Origin: Aminobacterium colombiense DSM 12261
GTDB taxonomy: Bacteria; Synergistota; Synergistia; Synergistales; Aminobacteriaceae
Direction: 5' to 3'
Length of the DNA stretch: 64,000 bases
Assembly (NCBI RefSeq): GCF_000025885.1
Contig: NC_014011.1
Location: 558,001-622,000, forward strand
Shown here: positions 25,372 through 34,835 of the stretch, piece after piece
Layout of the letters: every line of letters begins with the position of its first letter
Numbering within the stretch: position 1 is the stretch's first letter
The notes under the pieces: model-generated
What the model saw: only the letters and a program-made list of their open reading frames with translations
Databases searched by the model: none
What the model was told of the DNA's origin: nothing
Made by a program: the position numbers and the translations under genes

Positions 25372-26673
25372 TCACCCTCTCAATGGGATGTATGGGCCGG
25401 GATAATACGGTTGGTCTACTGGTGAATCCATGAGTCCTGCGAGCTTCCCTCTATCTAGAAGGTTTAGGGTCATATACATGAGCTCATGCCCTCGCAACAA
25501 TCCCAATCCGCCTGCGGCACAACTTATTTCATCAAAGACTTGTACGGAGTCTTTTCGAGTATAACGTCCACTCATAATGATGGGCACAGTTTCTCCAGAG
25601 TGAATCATGTTTCCTACACTGGCGGTAGAATGGTCAGAGGTTACGATAAACAGTACCTCGTCATCAGGAACTATTACCTCATAAGCGAATTTAAAAGCCT
25701 TGTCCAGGGCCTCTATCACATCTATTTTCTTTTGATAGCTTCTTTTGTGAGCCGCTTCATCTGTTGCCTTAGTATGAACATAGATAAAATCATAATCTGT
25801 CGCTTCATAGGCTGTGCGAAGCCGTTCTTCAAGGTCTTTCTCAGGGGCATCTGTGTCACTTACACGAAGGATATCCATGCCAAGAATAGAACACAAGCCA
25901 TGATAGATGGCACCGGAAGCTATGCAGAGTGCCCGAAGCCCCCATTTCTGGTGGAAAGGTATAAGAGGGCGGTATTGCCCAGCTCGCTGAAGACCTATAA
26001 AATTTATTGGAGGTTCGTTGTCCCTCTCTCTTTTGCTGTTTATAGGATGGGAAGACAAAATCTCATAGGACCACCTCATGTAGTCATTAAGAATTTCAGC
26101 GGTGTAATGTGCTTTTTTGAAATTCTTTGTGTCTTCTCTGGGGAGAACTTGCATAATAGGCCGTTCTTCATAGATAGGATTGGAGTCTGTTACCTCCGAG
26201 GAAAGCCCAGGTCCCCGCATGATGGAGAGCCCGGCGATACCAGTGGTGGGAATAAATTCGATCTCTATGTTGTCCTTTCTATAGAACCTGATAGCGTCAT
26301 GAAGTGGTTTTAATACGGAAGGATCAGGATTCATCTTTTCAATCTTCAAGATAAAGAGGTTTTCTTTTTTGTCTACTGAGAAAGTGCGAGAAAGCAAGGA
26401 CACGTCGCCATCTCTTACAGGAACCCCCTCTGCCCTGGCTTCGATGTACCCTCTCCCGGGGAAGAAGGCGAGATCATAGCCAAACATTATAAAGTGGGCC
26501 ATTTCACTTGGCAAAGCCTGACCTTGCAGGCAACTATGATAGAGGCCGCATGTGCCTGATGCCGCAATACGATCCAGATTGACAGTTCGAGCTGCCTGAA
26601 GGGGTGTCTTCCCTTCCAGGGGGGCTATTCCTTTATCTCCCAATCCATCGAGAACAACCAGTATACATCTCAT
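25372..26673 (-). CDS. apgM: archaeal-type cofactor-independent phosphoglycerate mutase
   Basis: The protein is 433 aa. It has the alkaline-phosphatase-superfamily metal site split across the chain: LVVLDGLGDKG at the N-terminus, and VTSDHSTAS with VHTKATDEAAHKR near the C-terminus. The overall plan is that of ApgM (about 400 aa), not the 510-aa bacterial GpmI. It interconverts 3- and 2-phosphoglycerate in glycolysis. The segment expected to carry the nucleophilic Ser reads LPSEMAHFIMFGYD, with Glu where Asp is usual. It is first in a two-gene unit with the PP-loop ATPase. Confidence 0.85.
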   Translation of the reverse strand: MRCILVVLDGLGDKGIAPLEGKTPLQAARTVNLDRIAASGTCGLYHSCLQGQALPSEMAHFIMFGYDLAFFPGRGYIEARAEGVPVRDGDVSLLSRTFSVDKKENLFILKIEKMNPDPSVLKPLHDAIRFYRKDNIEIEFIPTTGIAGLSIMRGPGLSSEVTDSNPIYEERPIMQVLPREDTKNFKKAHYTAEILNDYMRWSYEILSSHPINSKRERDNEPPINFIGLQRAGQYRPLIPFHQKWGLRALCIASGAIYHGLCSILGMDILRVSDTDAPEKDLEERLRTAYEATDYDFIYVHTKATDEAAHKRSYQKKIDVIEALDKAFKFAYEVIVPDDEVLFIVTSDHSTASVGNMIHSGETVPIIMSGRYTRKDSVQVFDEISCAAGGLGLLRGHELMYMTLNLLDRGKLAGLMDSPVDQPYYPGPYIPLRG

Positions 26674-26744
26674 GAAACGATTATAATATAAAAATATTAG
26701 TGGGAAAAGAATTTAAAAAGCGTGAAAGATGGGGGGCTGCACCA

Positions 26745-27533
26745 ATGAAGGCACAAATAGCTTTCTCGCCAAGTTTCTCGTATTTTTTTTATCCTTCAAA
26801 AGAAGAAATGACGCCTCTTAATTTTCCCTTGCAAAGGCTTACCTCCGTAAAAGACGGTGTGGAGGCTTTGGGTGTGCCTCACACTGAGGTGGGGGAGATT
26901 CTGGTTAACGGAATTTCTGTTGATTTTAATTATCTTTTGAAGGATAGAGACAAGGCATGTATATTGCCGTTTTCCCCGCCAGTTGATGTTACTAAAGCGA
27001 CACTTTTAAGGCCAGTACCTCTTGAGCGGCCTTCTTTTGTAGTTGACATTAATGTAGCCAGACTAGGATCCCTTCTTCGATTGATGGGGCTTGATACTGT
27101 TTACAACCATGCATGGCGTGATAAGGATATTGCTGCTATTTCTAAAGATGAAGGGAGAATTGTAATAACGAGAGACCGTTCCTTGTTAAAGCGAAAAATA
27201 ATAACCTATGGACGGCTTATTCGCGAGGAAAGGCCCTGGGCCCAGCTATTTGAGGTTATAAAGTTTTATAATCTAAAATCGTGGCTTTTTCCTTTTAGCA
27301 GATGCAGTTTTTGTAACGAGACTCTTCGCCCCGTCCAAAAGGAAGATGTTCTTGATCGCCTGGAGCCTCTTACGCGGTTGTTCTATAATGAGTTTACCGA
27401 ATGTCCAAAGTGCGGAAAGGTCTATTGGTCAGGATCTCATAAGCAGAGGATAAAAGAGAGAATTCTGGTTATGCTGGAGAAATCTCAGCAGTTGAAAGCA
27501 GAGGATGATTATACTTCTGATAACATATTTTAA
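26745..27533 (+). CDS. Ub-like domain + Mut7-C PIN-type RNase
   Basis: The protein is 262 aa from ATG 26745; a longer GTG start at 26700 is possible but less supported. The first 80 residues resemble the ThiS/MoaD-like beta-grasp domain fused to Mut7-C (VGEILVNGISVDFNYLLKDRD). Residues 90-250 are the Mut7-C RNase domain (FVVDINVARLGSLLRLMG, RIVITRDRSLLKRK). A zinc ribbon follows (CSFC...CPKC). Such proteins (COG1656) are mostly archaeal and predicted to cut RNA. It is divergent from the apgM/PP-loop pair. Confidence 0.85.
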   Translation: MKAQIAFSPSFSYFFYPSKEEMTPLNFPLQRLTSVKDGVEALGVPHTEVGEILVNGISVDFNYLLKDRDKACILPFSPPVDVTKATLLRPVPLERPSFVVDINVARLGSLLRLMGLDTVYNHAWRDKDIAAISKDEGRIVITRDRSLLKRKIITYGRLIREERPWAQLFEVIKFYNLKSWLFPFSRCSFCNETLRPVQKEDVLDRLEPLTRLFYNEFTECPKCGKVYWSGSHKQRIKERILVMLEKSQQLKAEDDYTSDNIF

Positions 27534-27576
27534 TATAAAACCACAGTAGTGAAAAGAGGAAGGATTGATCATCACA

Positions 27577-29631
27577 ATGTCTGAGGCAAAATTTGACAGA
27601 TTGTTTAATCCCCGCTCCATTGCGTTAATAGGAGAGGGGCTTGCATGGAGCGGAGCGGCTGCAAGAGCTGAGAAGACCCTTCAGGAGTCTTCTTTTAATG
27701 GCCCCGTTATTGAGATTAAAAATGAAGAAGCCACTTTTCAACAGGTGGATTTAGCCATTTTAGACGTGGCGACATGTCGTTTGCCTTACTGGCTTGGCAG
27801 ATGCGGAGAAGAAAATATTCCTTATGCCATGCTCCTTGCATCGGAACAAAGTGGAGTGTGGAGTCAAAAAGATAAAGAGACAGTCAGTCGAATACTTTCG
27901 AAAAGCGCATTACGCATTATAGGTCCGGATTCCATGGGATTTATCAATTTAAAAGATAAGATTGTTATTTCTCCTTTTCAAGGGTGCTTCAGCAAAGATC
28001 AATACGAGAAAGTAGCGCTTATTTCGCAAAGTGGGGATTTGGGCTTTGCTGTTGCTTCTGCTGCTCGATTAGCAGGGACAGGCTTTCGATATGTGATAAC
28101 AACAGGTGGGACATCAGATATAGATTTGGCTGAGGTTGGAACATGGATTCTAAATGATCCTTGTGTAAAGTTAATGCTTTTCTGTCTGGAGGGATTGCGT
28201 GACGGAGTAGCTTTTTTAAGAATGGCTCGTGAAGCCAATCTGAGGGGAGTACGCCTTGGAGTTCTTAAAGCCGGGCAGAATGTTTCATCTCGCCAGGCTA
28301 TTTCAAGTCATGTATCGGCTGGTGCAGGGAATGCGGCAATTTGGAGTGCTGCATTTAAGCAGTTTGGAATTCTTCCCCTGCGTGACACAGATGAAATAAT
28401 AGACCTGGCCTGTGTCTATAATTCCTTCCTCCCCCCTGCTGGGCGAAAAACTATCATTGTTTCTCCTTCCCGAGGAGCAGGCATTGCCTTTTCTGATAAT
28501 TGTTTTGAAGAGGGGCTGAAGGTGCCATCAGTTCCCGAAGATCTTCAAAGAGAGCTGAAAAAAAGCCTCCCTTCTGATGTTTATGTAAATAACCCTATCG
28601 ATTTGGCTTCCCTTGGAATGGAGGGGGCAGAATATGTAACCTACCTGCTCCGACGTCTGATGAACTCTCCCAATTTGGACATAATAGCTGCTGTTTTAAC
28701 AGAAAGCCGGGGAGAAGAAGTGCGAAATATTATGGCAGCGTTGCTTGATGTGGTCAGGGATAGAAAGCACCCGGTGGTGTGTTGTTCTATGGGAGGCATA
28801 GAGGAAGAAGAAGTGAGGGAAATGTTAAAGGAAGAAGGTATTCCCTTTTTTACCAGCCCAAGACGATGTGCTCGAGCCTTAGCGGGCTTGAGTGTCGGCA
28901 TCCCTTCTCTTGAAGCATCAATGCCTGTAAGTTGTGAGGAGTGTGCTGTGGCGGAAGAGAAAGAAGGACTCCCTGACCTCCCCCAAAGCATGACAGAATA
29001 TGATGCGAAACGACTTCTTGCTTTTCACAATATAGATATTACCAAAGAATATTTGTGCCACTCATTGGAAGAAGCTATTGAAACAGCAGAAACTATTGGC
29101 TATCCAGTTGCCCTCAAGGTGATGTCTCCGAATATCGTCCATAAAAGTGAAGCCCGAATAATAGCATTAAATTTGAGAGGGGAAGAGGAACTTAGAAATG
29201 CCTATGGCCGCACCTTGGAAAAAGCCAGACTGGCTAACCCAGCAGCGGATATCAGGGGGGTACTTGTTCAGGAGATGCTCGAGGACGGTATAGAGTGTAC
29301 TGTTGCGATCAAACGGGATACTGTCTTTGGAGCGGTACTATCTGTTGGCCTCGGAGGTATATACGCGAGTGCCGTTCGGGATTTTGTCATGAGAGTTGCT
29401 CCTGTGGACGAAGAAAGTGCTATGGCGATGATTAGAGAATTGAAGGGATACTCTCTTTTACGCGGGGTTTGGGGGCGCCCTGGTTATGATGTGGCGGCAT
29501 TTGCTAAAATGGTGGCCAGCCTTTCAAGATTGGCGTGTACTGAAACTAGGCTTGTTCAATTGGAAATAAACCCTGTTTTTGTAAAGAAAAAGGGTGCTGT
29601 TGTTGTGGATGCATTTGTTCTAAGGAGGTAA
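27577..29631 (+). CDS. NDP-forming acyl-CoA synthetase (fused alpha-beta)
   Basis: The protein is 684 aa from ATG 27577 (TTG 27565 is the alternative; AGAGGAAGGA lies ahead of both). Domains in order: CoA-binding Rossmann (LFNPRSIALIGEG), succinyl-CoA-synthetase-like with the phospho-His loop (ALISQSGDLG, then SSHVSAGAGNAAIW), then an ATP-grasp beta part (YPVALKVMSPNIVHKSEA, VGLGGIY). These enzymes make ATP from acyl-CoA, ADP and Pi at the end of amino-acid or pyruvate fermentation, which suits a Synergistota amino-acid fermenter. The acyl group is unknown. plsY starts 2 bases after its stop. Confidence 0.88.
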   Translation: MSEAKFDRLFNPRSIALIGEGLAWSGAAARAEKTLQESSFNGPVIEIKNEEATFQQVDLAILDVATCRLPYWLGRCGEENIPYAMLLASEQSGVWSQKDKETVSRILSKSALRIIGPDSMGFINLKDKIVISPFQGCFSKDQYEKVALISQSGDLGFAVASAARLAGTGFRYVITTGGTSDIDLAEVGTWILNDPCVKLMLFCLEGLRDGVAFLRMAREANLRGVRLGVLKAGQNVSSRQAISSHVSAGAGNAAIWSAAFKQFGILPLRDTDEIIDLACVYNSFLPPAGRKTIIVSPSRGAGIAFSDNCFEEGLKVPSVPEDLQRELKKSLPSDVYVNNPIDLASLGMEGAEYVTYLLRRLMNSPNLDIIAAVLTESRGEEVRNIMAALLDVVRDRKHPVVCCSMGGIEEEEVREMLKEEGIPFFTSPRRCARALAGLSVGIPSLEASMPVSCEECAVAEEKEGLPDLPQSMTEYDAKRLLAFHNIDITKEYLCHSLEEAIETAETIGYPVALKVMSPNIVHKSEARIIALNLRGEEELRNAYGRTLEKARLANPAADIRGVLVQEMLEDGIECTVAIKRDTVFGAVLSVGLGGIYASAVRDFVMRVAPVDEESAMAMIRELKGYSLLRGVWGRPGYDVAAFAKMVASLSRLACTETRLVQLEINPVFVKKKGAVVVDAFVLRR

Positions 29632-29633
29632 CA

Positions 29634-30236
29634 ATGACAAACTGGATGTGGATTCTAATTGCATATTTAGCAGGATCTTTCCCCACAGGATATGTCTTTG
29701 TTAAATTATTTTGTGGTGAAGATATCCGCACATTTGGTTCTGGGAACATAGGCGCCACTAATGTTGGACGTCGGATGGGGAAAAAATGGGCAATTATCGT
29801 GACGATTATAGATATGATTAAAGGCGGAATGGTGCTTGTTTTAGCAAGATCTATGAAAGTGGAAGGCTCCTCGCTTCTCGCTCTAATGGCATTTGCTAGT
29901 GTATGCGGGCATAATTTCCCCATATGGCTTAAAGGCAAAGGCGGCAAGGGTGTGGCGACGACCTTTGGTGTGGTTTTCTTTATGATACCTCCCTATAGCT
30001 CCTATGCTGCTTTGGCAGCTGGCATAATATGGTATGGAACCTTGAAAATTTCAAGGTATGTGTCTGTGGCTTCAATAGCATCTCTTTTCAGCCTTCCCCT
30101 TATTTTCATAACCCTTAAAATGGATTCTTCTCATGTTTTGGCAGTTCTCTCCATGGCTTTTCTGGCTCTTGTCCGCCACAAAGAGAACATAAAACGTATA
30201 CGCAGCGGAGAAGAGAACCAAGTAGGCAAAAAATAA
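29634..30236 (+). CDS. plsY: acyl-phosphate glycerol-3-phosphate acyltransferase
   Basis: The protein is 200 aa, an integral membrane protein with about five helices. Conserved PlsY motifs are present: GSFPTGY, GSGNIGATNVGR and GHNFPIWLKGKGGKGVAT. It transfers an acyl group from acyl-phosphate to glycerol-3-phosphate, the first step of phospholipid synthesis. AAGGAGG sits at the end of the upstream acyl-CoA synthetase gene, giving a tight two-gene unit. Confidence 0.96.
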   Translation: MTNWMWILIAYLAGSFPTGYVFVKLFCGEDIRTFGSGNIGATNVGRRMGKKWAIIVTIIDMIKGGMVLVLARSMKVEGSSLLALMAFASVCGHNFPIWLKGKGGKGVATTFGVVFFMIPPYSSYAALAAGIIWYGTLKISRYVSVASIASLFSLPLIFITLKMDSSHVLAVLSMAFLALVRHKENIKRIRSGEENQVGKK

Positions 30237-30262
30237 TCTATCCCCCCTAATTCTGAAACAAC

Positions 30263-30279
30263 CTTGACTAATATTGACC
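30263..30279 (+). promoter_or_regulatory. CtsR operator (heptad direct repeat)
   Basis: CTTGACT (30263-30269), AAT, ATTGACC (30273-30279). These match the CtsR heptad repeat (TTTGACC-N3-TTTGACC, reverse orientation) at 6 of 7 or better per half allowing C/T at the end, with the correct 3-base spacing. It overlaps the -35 of the ctsR promoter, as expected for autorepression. Confidence 0.8.
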
Positions 30280-30292
30280 AATTCTCTACAAT
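30264..30292 (+). promoter_or_regulatory. ctsR-clpC promoter
   Basis: TTGACT (30264-30269), 17 bases, TACAAT (30287-30292). The -35 is embedded in the CtsR operator. Confidence 0.85.
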
Positions 30293-30328
30293 AAGAACAC
30301 CAACGATTCAGGGTAGGAGGTTTGTGTT

Positions 30329-30811
30329 ATGTCGAGCCTGACTGAGGTTATTGAAGATTATATTAATAAGCTTTTTCAAGAAGAAATGGAAGAAGAAGCT
30401 ATTTCTTTACGACGTAAAGACCTTGCGGAATTCTTCGGTTGTGTCCCGAGTCAGATCAACTACGTTTTAAGAAGCCGTTTCACTCCTGAAAGAGGATATA
30501 TAGTAGAAAGCCAGCGTGGGGGACATGGTTATATCCGCATAGTTCGTATCTGTTACGATGTGCCGGAAGAAAAGATAAGTCATATTGAAGATATAGTGGG
30601 TAATGCTGTAAGTGAACAGGATGCAAAACGTCTTTTAGCTGCCCTTCAGGACAGAGAGCTTCTTTCTGCGAGAGAACGTCTCGTGATAGAAGTGGCGATG
30701 AGGTTTTTAGATGAAGTGGCCAGCTCTGATTTCGATGTATCTCCTTACAAGCGAAATGCTTTGCAGGCCGAGATCTTAAAACGAATGCTTCGAGGTCTGG
30801 CCCTTGCATAA
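30329..30811 (+). CDS. ctsR: transcriptional repressor CtsR
   Basis: The protein is 160 aa. It has an N-terminal winged HTH (LRRKDLAEFFGCVPSQINYVL) and the glycine-rich tip ESQRGGHGYIRI, which acts as the heat sensor in Bacillus. A C-terminal helical dimer domain follows (SEQDAKRLLAAL). It represses clp genes through heptad-repeat operators and is released on heat. Start ATG 30329 follows TAGGAGG. clpC follows directly, without mcsA or mcsB. Confidence 0.95.
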   Translation: MSSLTEVIEDYINKLFQEEMEEEAISLRRKDLAEFFGCVPSQINYVLRSRFTPERGYIVESQRGGHGYIRIVRICYDVPEEKISHIEDIVGNAVSEQDAKRLLAALQDRELLSARERLVIEVAMRFLDEVASSDFDVSPYKRNALQAEILKRMLRGLALA

Positions 30812-30838
30812 GAGCATTATTTGAAAGGGTGGAAAACC

Positions 30839-33331
30839 ATGTGGCAGTTTTTTACGGAACGGGGCAAAAAAGTAGTTCAGCTTGCCCATAGAGAGGCTCT
30901 TCGGATGGGGCACGACGTAATCGGAACAGAGCATATCCTTCTTGGCCTTCTCGTAGAAGGAGAGGGTGTCGCTGCTCAGGTTCTCAATTCACTTGGCGTG
31001 AACTTTCAGGAAGTCCGTCGGCAAACAGAAGAACTCGTAGGAAAGGGACAGCCTATATTAAAGCCTATTGATCTTCCGTTGAGCCCACGAGCAAAACGAG
31101 TGCTTGATCTTGCCATTAAAGAAGCTCGGAATATGGGAGTTAACTATGTAGGCACAGAGCATGTGCTTCTCGGTCTCTTGGCCGAAGGGGAAGGTGTGGC
31201 AGCTCAGATCCTTCTGTCTTCAGGTGTAGATACTGTTATTGTTCAGCGGGAAATAAGCCGTTTCATAGCAAATAACGAAGCAGATAGGGGGGTACAGCCA
31301 GATCTATCCGGCGAAGGGCAAAGGAGCCTGCACTCCAAGACCCCTACTCTCGATCAGCTAGGTATAGATCTTTCAGAAAAGAGTCGAAAAGACGAACTTG
31401 ACCCCGTTATAGGCCGAGACAAAGAAATTCAGCGAGTGATACAAATTCTTGCCAGACGAACCAAAAACAACCCGGTCCTTCTTGGGGATCCTGGAGTAGG
31501 GAAAACTGCAATAGTGGAAGGACTGGCACAGAAGATTCAAGATGGTAATATTGCTGAAATTTTGAGAGGGAAAAAAATAGTTCAGCTGAACATAGGAAAT
31601 CTCGTAGCCGGAACAAAATACCGCGGCGAATTCGAAGAGAGGATGAGAAAGCTCTTAAAAGAACTTCGAGAAACAGGGGATGTTATCATCTTTATCGATG
31701 AGATTCACTCCATAATCGGTGCCGGTGGCGCAGAGGGAGCTGTGGATGCTGCCAATATACTCAAGCCAAGTTTATCGCGAGGTGAGTTTCAGGTCATTGG
31801 CGCTACTACATTAGATGAATATCGTAAATATATAGAAAAAGACGCAGCCCTTGAACGGCGCTTTCAGCCAGTAATGGTTGAGGAACCCTCGGTAGACGAT
31901 ACGATTAGCATACTTGAGGGACTCAGAGATCGATATGAGTCCCATCACAGGGTAAAGATATCAGACGATGCCCTTGTCGCTGCCGCTCGCCTTTCATCAA
32001 GATATATTACAGAGCGTTTTCTTCCCGATAAGGCGATTGACCTGATCGATGAAGCAGCTGCCCGAGCTCGCTTGAAAACCATGGAGATTCCCGCAAATCT
32101 TAAAGATATAGAACATGATCTTGAAGAGGTTCGAAAAGAAAAAGAGGCTGCCGTAACCTCTCAGGAATTTGAAAAAGCTGCTCGTTTACGAGATACTGAA
32201 CGGAAGATATCGGAGGAACTCGAAGAGAAGAAAAAAGATTGGCAGTCCAGGCGATATCAAGAGAAACCTCTCGTTTCTTTTGATGATATTGCCACTATAG
32301 TGAGCGAGTGGACGAATATTCCAGTAACTCAGTTGACAGAAGAAGAAACCCAGCGACTGCTTAGGATGGAGGAAGAGATACATTGCCGGCTTATTGGCCA
32401 GGAAGAGGCGGTTAGTGCCGTTGCCAGAGCTATACGTAGAGCGAGGAGCGGCATGAAAGACCCCCGTCGTCCCGTGGGCAGTTTTCTTTTCTTAGGACCC
32501 ACAGGCGTCGGTAAAACTGAGTTAGCCAGAAGATTGGCAGATTTTCTCTTTGGCAGCGAAGACGCCATGATCCGTCTTGACATGAGCGAGTTTATGGAAC
32601 GCCATGAAGTAGGAAAACTGATAGGGGCCCCTCCTGGGTATGTGGGGTACGATGAAGGTGGAAAGCTTACGGAGGCCATTCGTCGACGTCCTTATTCAGT
32701 AGTGTTGTTTGATGAAATAGAAAAGGCCCATGAGGACGTTTTCAATATCTTGCTTCAAATTCTGGAAGATGGTCGGCTTACAGATGGTCAGGGTCATACA
32801 GTTGACTTCAGGAATGCTGTTATTATTATGACCAGCAATATTGGGGCCAAAGATTGGGTCAAAGGGACATCCCTTGGATTCTCAATATCAGGAGAAGCGG
32901 ATGGTTATTTCGATTGGGATAAAACTAAATCTGATATTTTGGATGCGGTGCAAAAAACATTTCGCCCTGAATTTATTAATCGAGTAGATGAGATGGTGGT
33001 TTTCAGGCCTCTGAGCAAAAAGGAAATGCTTGTTATCGTTGATATCATGTTATCCGACGTAAGGGAACGGTTGCGTTATCAAGATATAGATATTAAGGTT
33101 AGCGAAGAGGCAAAAGCGTTTATTCTCGAAAAGGGTTATAACCCAAGATATGGTGCCAGACCCTTGCGGCGAAAAATTCAGCAGCTTATAGAAGACCGGA
33201 TGGCAGACATGCTGCTTGAAGGCAAGATCAAGAAGGGAAGTCTCGTCTCTATTGATGAGGACAAAGGTGAAATGACTTTTGAGTGTACAAAACCTCAAAA
33301 AAGGAAAAAAGAAAAGAAGGCGGCGGTTTAG
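30839..33331 (+). CDS. clpC: Clp protease ATPase subunit ClpC
   Basis: The protein is 830 aa from ATG 30839 (AAGGGTGG upstream). It has two N-terminal Clp-N repeats ([20 protein letters not shown], then a second at about 80-145), AAA+ D1 ([13 protein letters not shown], Walker [10 protein letters not shown]), a UVR-motif middle region, AAA+ D2 ([13 protein letters not shown]) and the ClpP-type basic tail. It unfolds proteins for ClpP; clpP is not in this window. With McsB absent from the operon, its adaptor use may differ from Bacillus. Confidence 0.96.
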   Translation: MWQFFTERGKKVVQLAHREALRMGHDVIGTEHILLGLLVEGEGVAAQVLNSLGVNFQEVRRQTEELVGKGQPILKPIDLPLSPRAKRVLDLAIKEARNMGVNYVGTEHVLLGLLAEGEGVAAQILLSSGVDTVIVQREISRFIANNEADRGVQPDLSGEGQRSLHSKTPTLDQLGIDLSEKSRKDELDPVIGRDKEIQRVIQILARRTKNNPVLLGDPGVGKTAIVEGLAQKIQDGNIAEILRGKKIVQLNIGNLVAGTKYRGEFEERMRKLLKELRETGDVIIFIDEIHSIIGAGGAEGAVDAANILKPSLSRGEFQVIGATTLDEYRKYIEKDAALERRFQPVMVEEPSVDDTISILEGLRDRYESHHRVKISDDALVAAARLSSRYITERFLPDKAIDLIDEAAARARLKTMEIPANLKDIEHDLEEVRKEKEAAVTSQEFEKAARLRDTERKISEELEEKKKDWQSRRYQEKPLVSFDDIATIVSEWTNIPVTQLTEEETQRLLRMEEEIHCRLIGQEEAVSAVARAIRRARSGMKDPRRPVGSFLFLGPTGVGKTELARRLADFLFGSEDAMIRLDMSEFMERHEVGKLIGAPPGYVGYDEGGKLTEAIRRRPYSVVLFDEIEKAHEDVFNILLQILEDGRLTDGQGHTVDFRNAVIIMTSNIGAKDWVKGTSLGFSISGEADGYFDWDKTKSDILDAVQKTFRPEFINRVDEMVVFRPLSKKEMLVIVDIMLSDVRERLRYQDIDIKVSEEAKAFILEKGYNPRYGARPLRRKIQQLIEDRMADMLLEGKIKKGSLVSIDEDKGEMTFECTKPQKRKKEKKAAV

Positions 33332-33345
33332 AGCCGCCTTCTTTC
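33316..33345 (+). terminator. intrinsic terminator overlapping the clpC stop
   Basis: GAAGGCGGC (33316-33324), an 8-base loop containing the TAG stop, GCCGCCTTC (33333-33341), then TTTC. The stop codon lies in the loop, so translating ribosomes would reach the hairpin. Confidence 0.82.
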
Positions 33346-33376
33346 ATAAAAAATAACCCCTTTGTTTTTTCTCCTG

Positions 33377-33405
33377 CTGACAGAGCGTTTCATCCCCTGT
33401 ACAAT
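33377..33405 (+). promoter_or_regulatory. promoter of the SDH-type protein gene
   Basis: CTGACA (33377-33382), 17 bases, TACAAT (33400-33405), 41 bases before the start codon. Confidence 0.7.
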
Positions 33406-33446
33406 AACATGCACGGTTCTTCTTAAAATAATGAAGGAGGTGTCCC

Positions 33447-34268
33447 ATGGGAAGTTCTAATTCGTGGTTTTTATTGTTCATCTTCTTTTTTATTTACCCC
33501 CAATTGAGGCAGCAGATCTTACATTGGCGAAGAATTACCGCGCTAAGGGCCTGCGAAAAACGCAGAAAGACGAGGATCATAACCCTTATCCATCGTCAGG
33601 AGAGCGTTGGTTTTTTTGGGATGTTCTCACGCAACTTCATCAACATTGAAGATTCTGAGGAAGTATTGAGGGCCATTCGCCTTACCTCTGAAGGAACCCC
33701 TATCGATCTTATTATACACACCCCGGGGGGATTGCTCCTCGCTGCGGAGCAGATAGCTTATGCATTGAAGAAGCATCCAGCAAAGGTTACAGTGGTTGTT
33801 CCCCATTACGCTATGTCTGGCGGCACTCTCATAGCCCTTGCCGCAGACGAAATTCTTATGGATAAACATGCAGTGCTTGGCCCTGTAGATCCGCAGATAG
33901 GGCAATATCCGGCAGCCTCTATTCTCAGAGCCGTAGAAGAGAAACCTGTATCAGAGGTGGAGGATACGACTCTCATCCTTGCTGACGTGAGCCGGAAGGC
34001 TGTAAAGCAGACCCGCTCTTTTGTGTTCAATCTGTTAAAAGACCGAATGGGTGATGAAAAAGCAACAGAATTGGCTTTAGTGCTGACCGAAGGCCGATGG
34101 ACCCATGATTATCCGATTACGGCAGAGGAAGCCCAAGCCCTCGGCTTGCCCGTGAATACAGATCTATCTTCTCAAGTTTGCAATATTATGAAACTCTATC
34201 CTCAGTCGGGGATAGGAAGGCCATCTGTACAGTATGTTCCTATTCCTTATCCGTCAGCCCCAGATTAA
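33447..34268 (+). CDS. membrane-anchored ClpP-fold serine protease-like protein (SDH family)
   Basis: The protein is 273 aa. An N-terminal hydrophobic anchor (residues 5-20) is followed by a ClpP/crotonase-like domain of the PF01972 type: IIHTPGGLLLAAEQIA, then YAMSGGTLIALAAD with the likely nucleophilic Ser, then ILMDKHAVLGPVDPQIGQYP. Family members are called serine dehydrogenase proteinases and resemble SppA. The substrate is unknown. Start ATG 33447 follows AAGGAGG. Three membrane-associated genes follow in the same direction. Confidence 0.85.
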   Translation: MGSSNSWFLLFIFFFIYPQLRQQILHWRRITALRACEKRRKTRIITLIHRQESVGFFGMFSRNFINIEDSEEVLRAIRLTSEGTPIDLIIHTPGGLLLAAEQIAYALKKHPAKVTVVVPHYAMSGGTLIALAADEILMDKHAVLGPVDPQIGQYPAASILRAVEEKPVSEVEDTTLILADVSRKAVKQTRSFVFNLLKDRMGDEKATELALVLTEGRWTHDYPITAEEAQALGLPVNTDLSSQVCNIMKLYPQSGIGRPSVQYVPIPYPSAPD

Positions 34269-34294
34269 AATAGTTTAGACGCAAGGCGGGAGAT

Positions 34295-34813
34295 ATGGTG
34301 AAAATGTTTGACAAAGCGCCTCAATGTTTGAGTAAGACTTCTTGTTTCAATAACGAACCTCCCCTTGAAGAAACCAGCATCTTGACATCTGGCTTCGCCT
34401 TTCCCAAATGGATGCGCGGGATAACCTTCGTTGTGGGATTTCTTATTTTAGCTATAGGCATGGCCAAACTTTTTTCTATGAAAATAAAGGGGCTTATGCT
34501 TATGTTCCCCTATGTTCTGGTGGGGATAGTTTGCCTTTCCATGGGTGGGATCAACAATTCGATGAGTATTTCTTCAGAAGGGGTAATTTACGCCCGGACA
34601 GTCTGGGGGAAGAAAAGGCAAGAAGTATTACCTTGGGAAACTGTTCAGTCTGTCGCAATTCTCCGCAAAAAAAATTTATTCTATGCGCGTTTTTTTAAAG
34701 AGGATGGGAAAGGATGGCAAATTCCCTTCCGAAGTGATCAATGGGAGATCTTTCAGTGTATTGTAAACAAATACCGACCAGACCTTACCATTGAAGATAA
34801 AACAAAAGTTTAA
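34295..34813 (+). CDS. two-TM membrane protein, unknown function
   Basis: The protein is 172 aa. A 35-residue N-terminal part with two Cys is followed by two membrane helices (about 42-62 and 68-88). A soluble part of about 80 residues follows, with a PH-like pattern (SSEGVIYARTVWGKKRQEVLPWETVQSV). I do not recognise a specific family. It lies 26 bases after the SDH-type gene and 22 before mscS, so it is probably part of one unit. Confidence 0.65.
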   Translation: MVKMFDKAPQCLSKTSCFNNEPPLEETSILTSGFAFPKWMRGITFVVGFLILAIGMAKLFSMKIKGLMLMFPYVLVGIVCLSMGGINNSMSISSEGVIYARTVWGKKRQEVLPWETVQSVAILRKKNLFYARFFKEDGKGWQIPFRSDQWEIFQCIVNKYRPDLTIEDKTKV

Positions 34814-34835
34814 CAGGCTTACGGGAGAGTAAAAG

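Noticed and set aside
25486-26313. Plus-strand open frame of 275 codons antisense to apgM
   Set aside because: Composition is Cys/Tyr/Arg-rich without motifs, there is no ribosome-binding site, and the opposite strand encodes a clear ApgM across the same bases.
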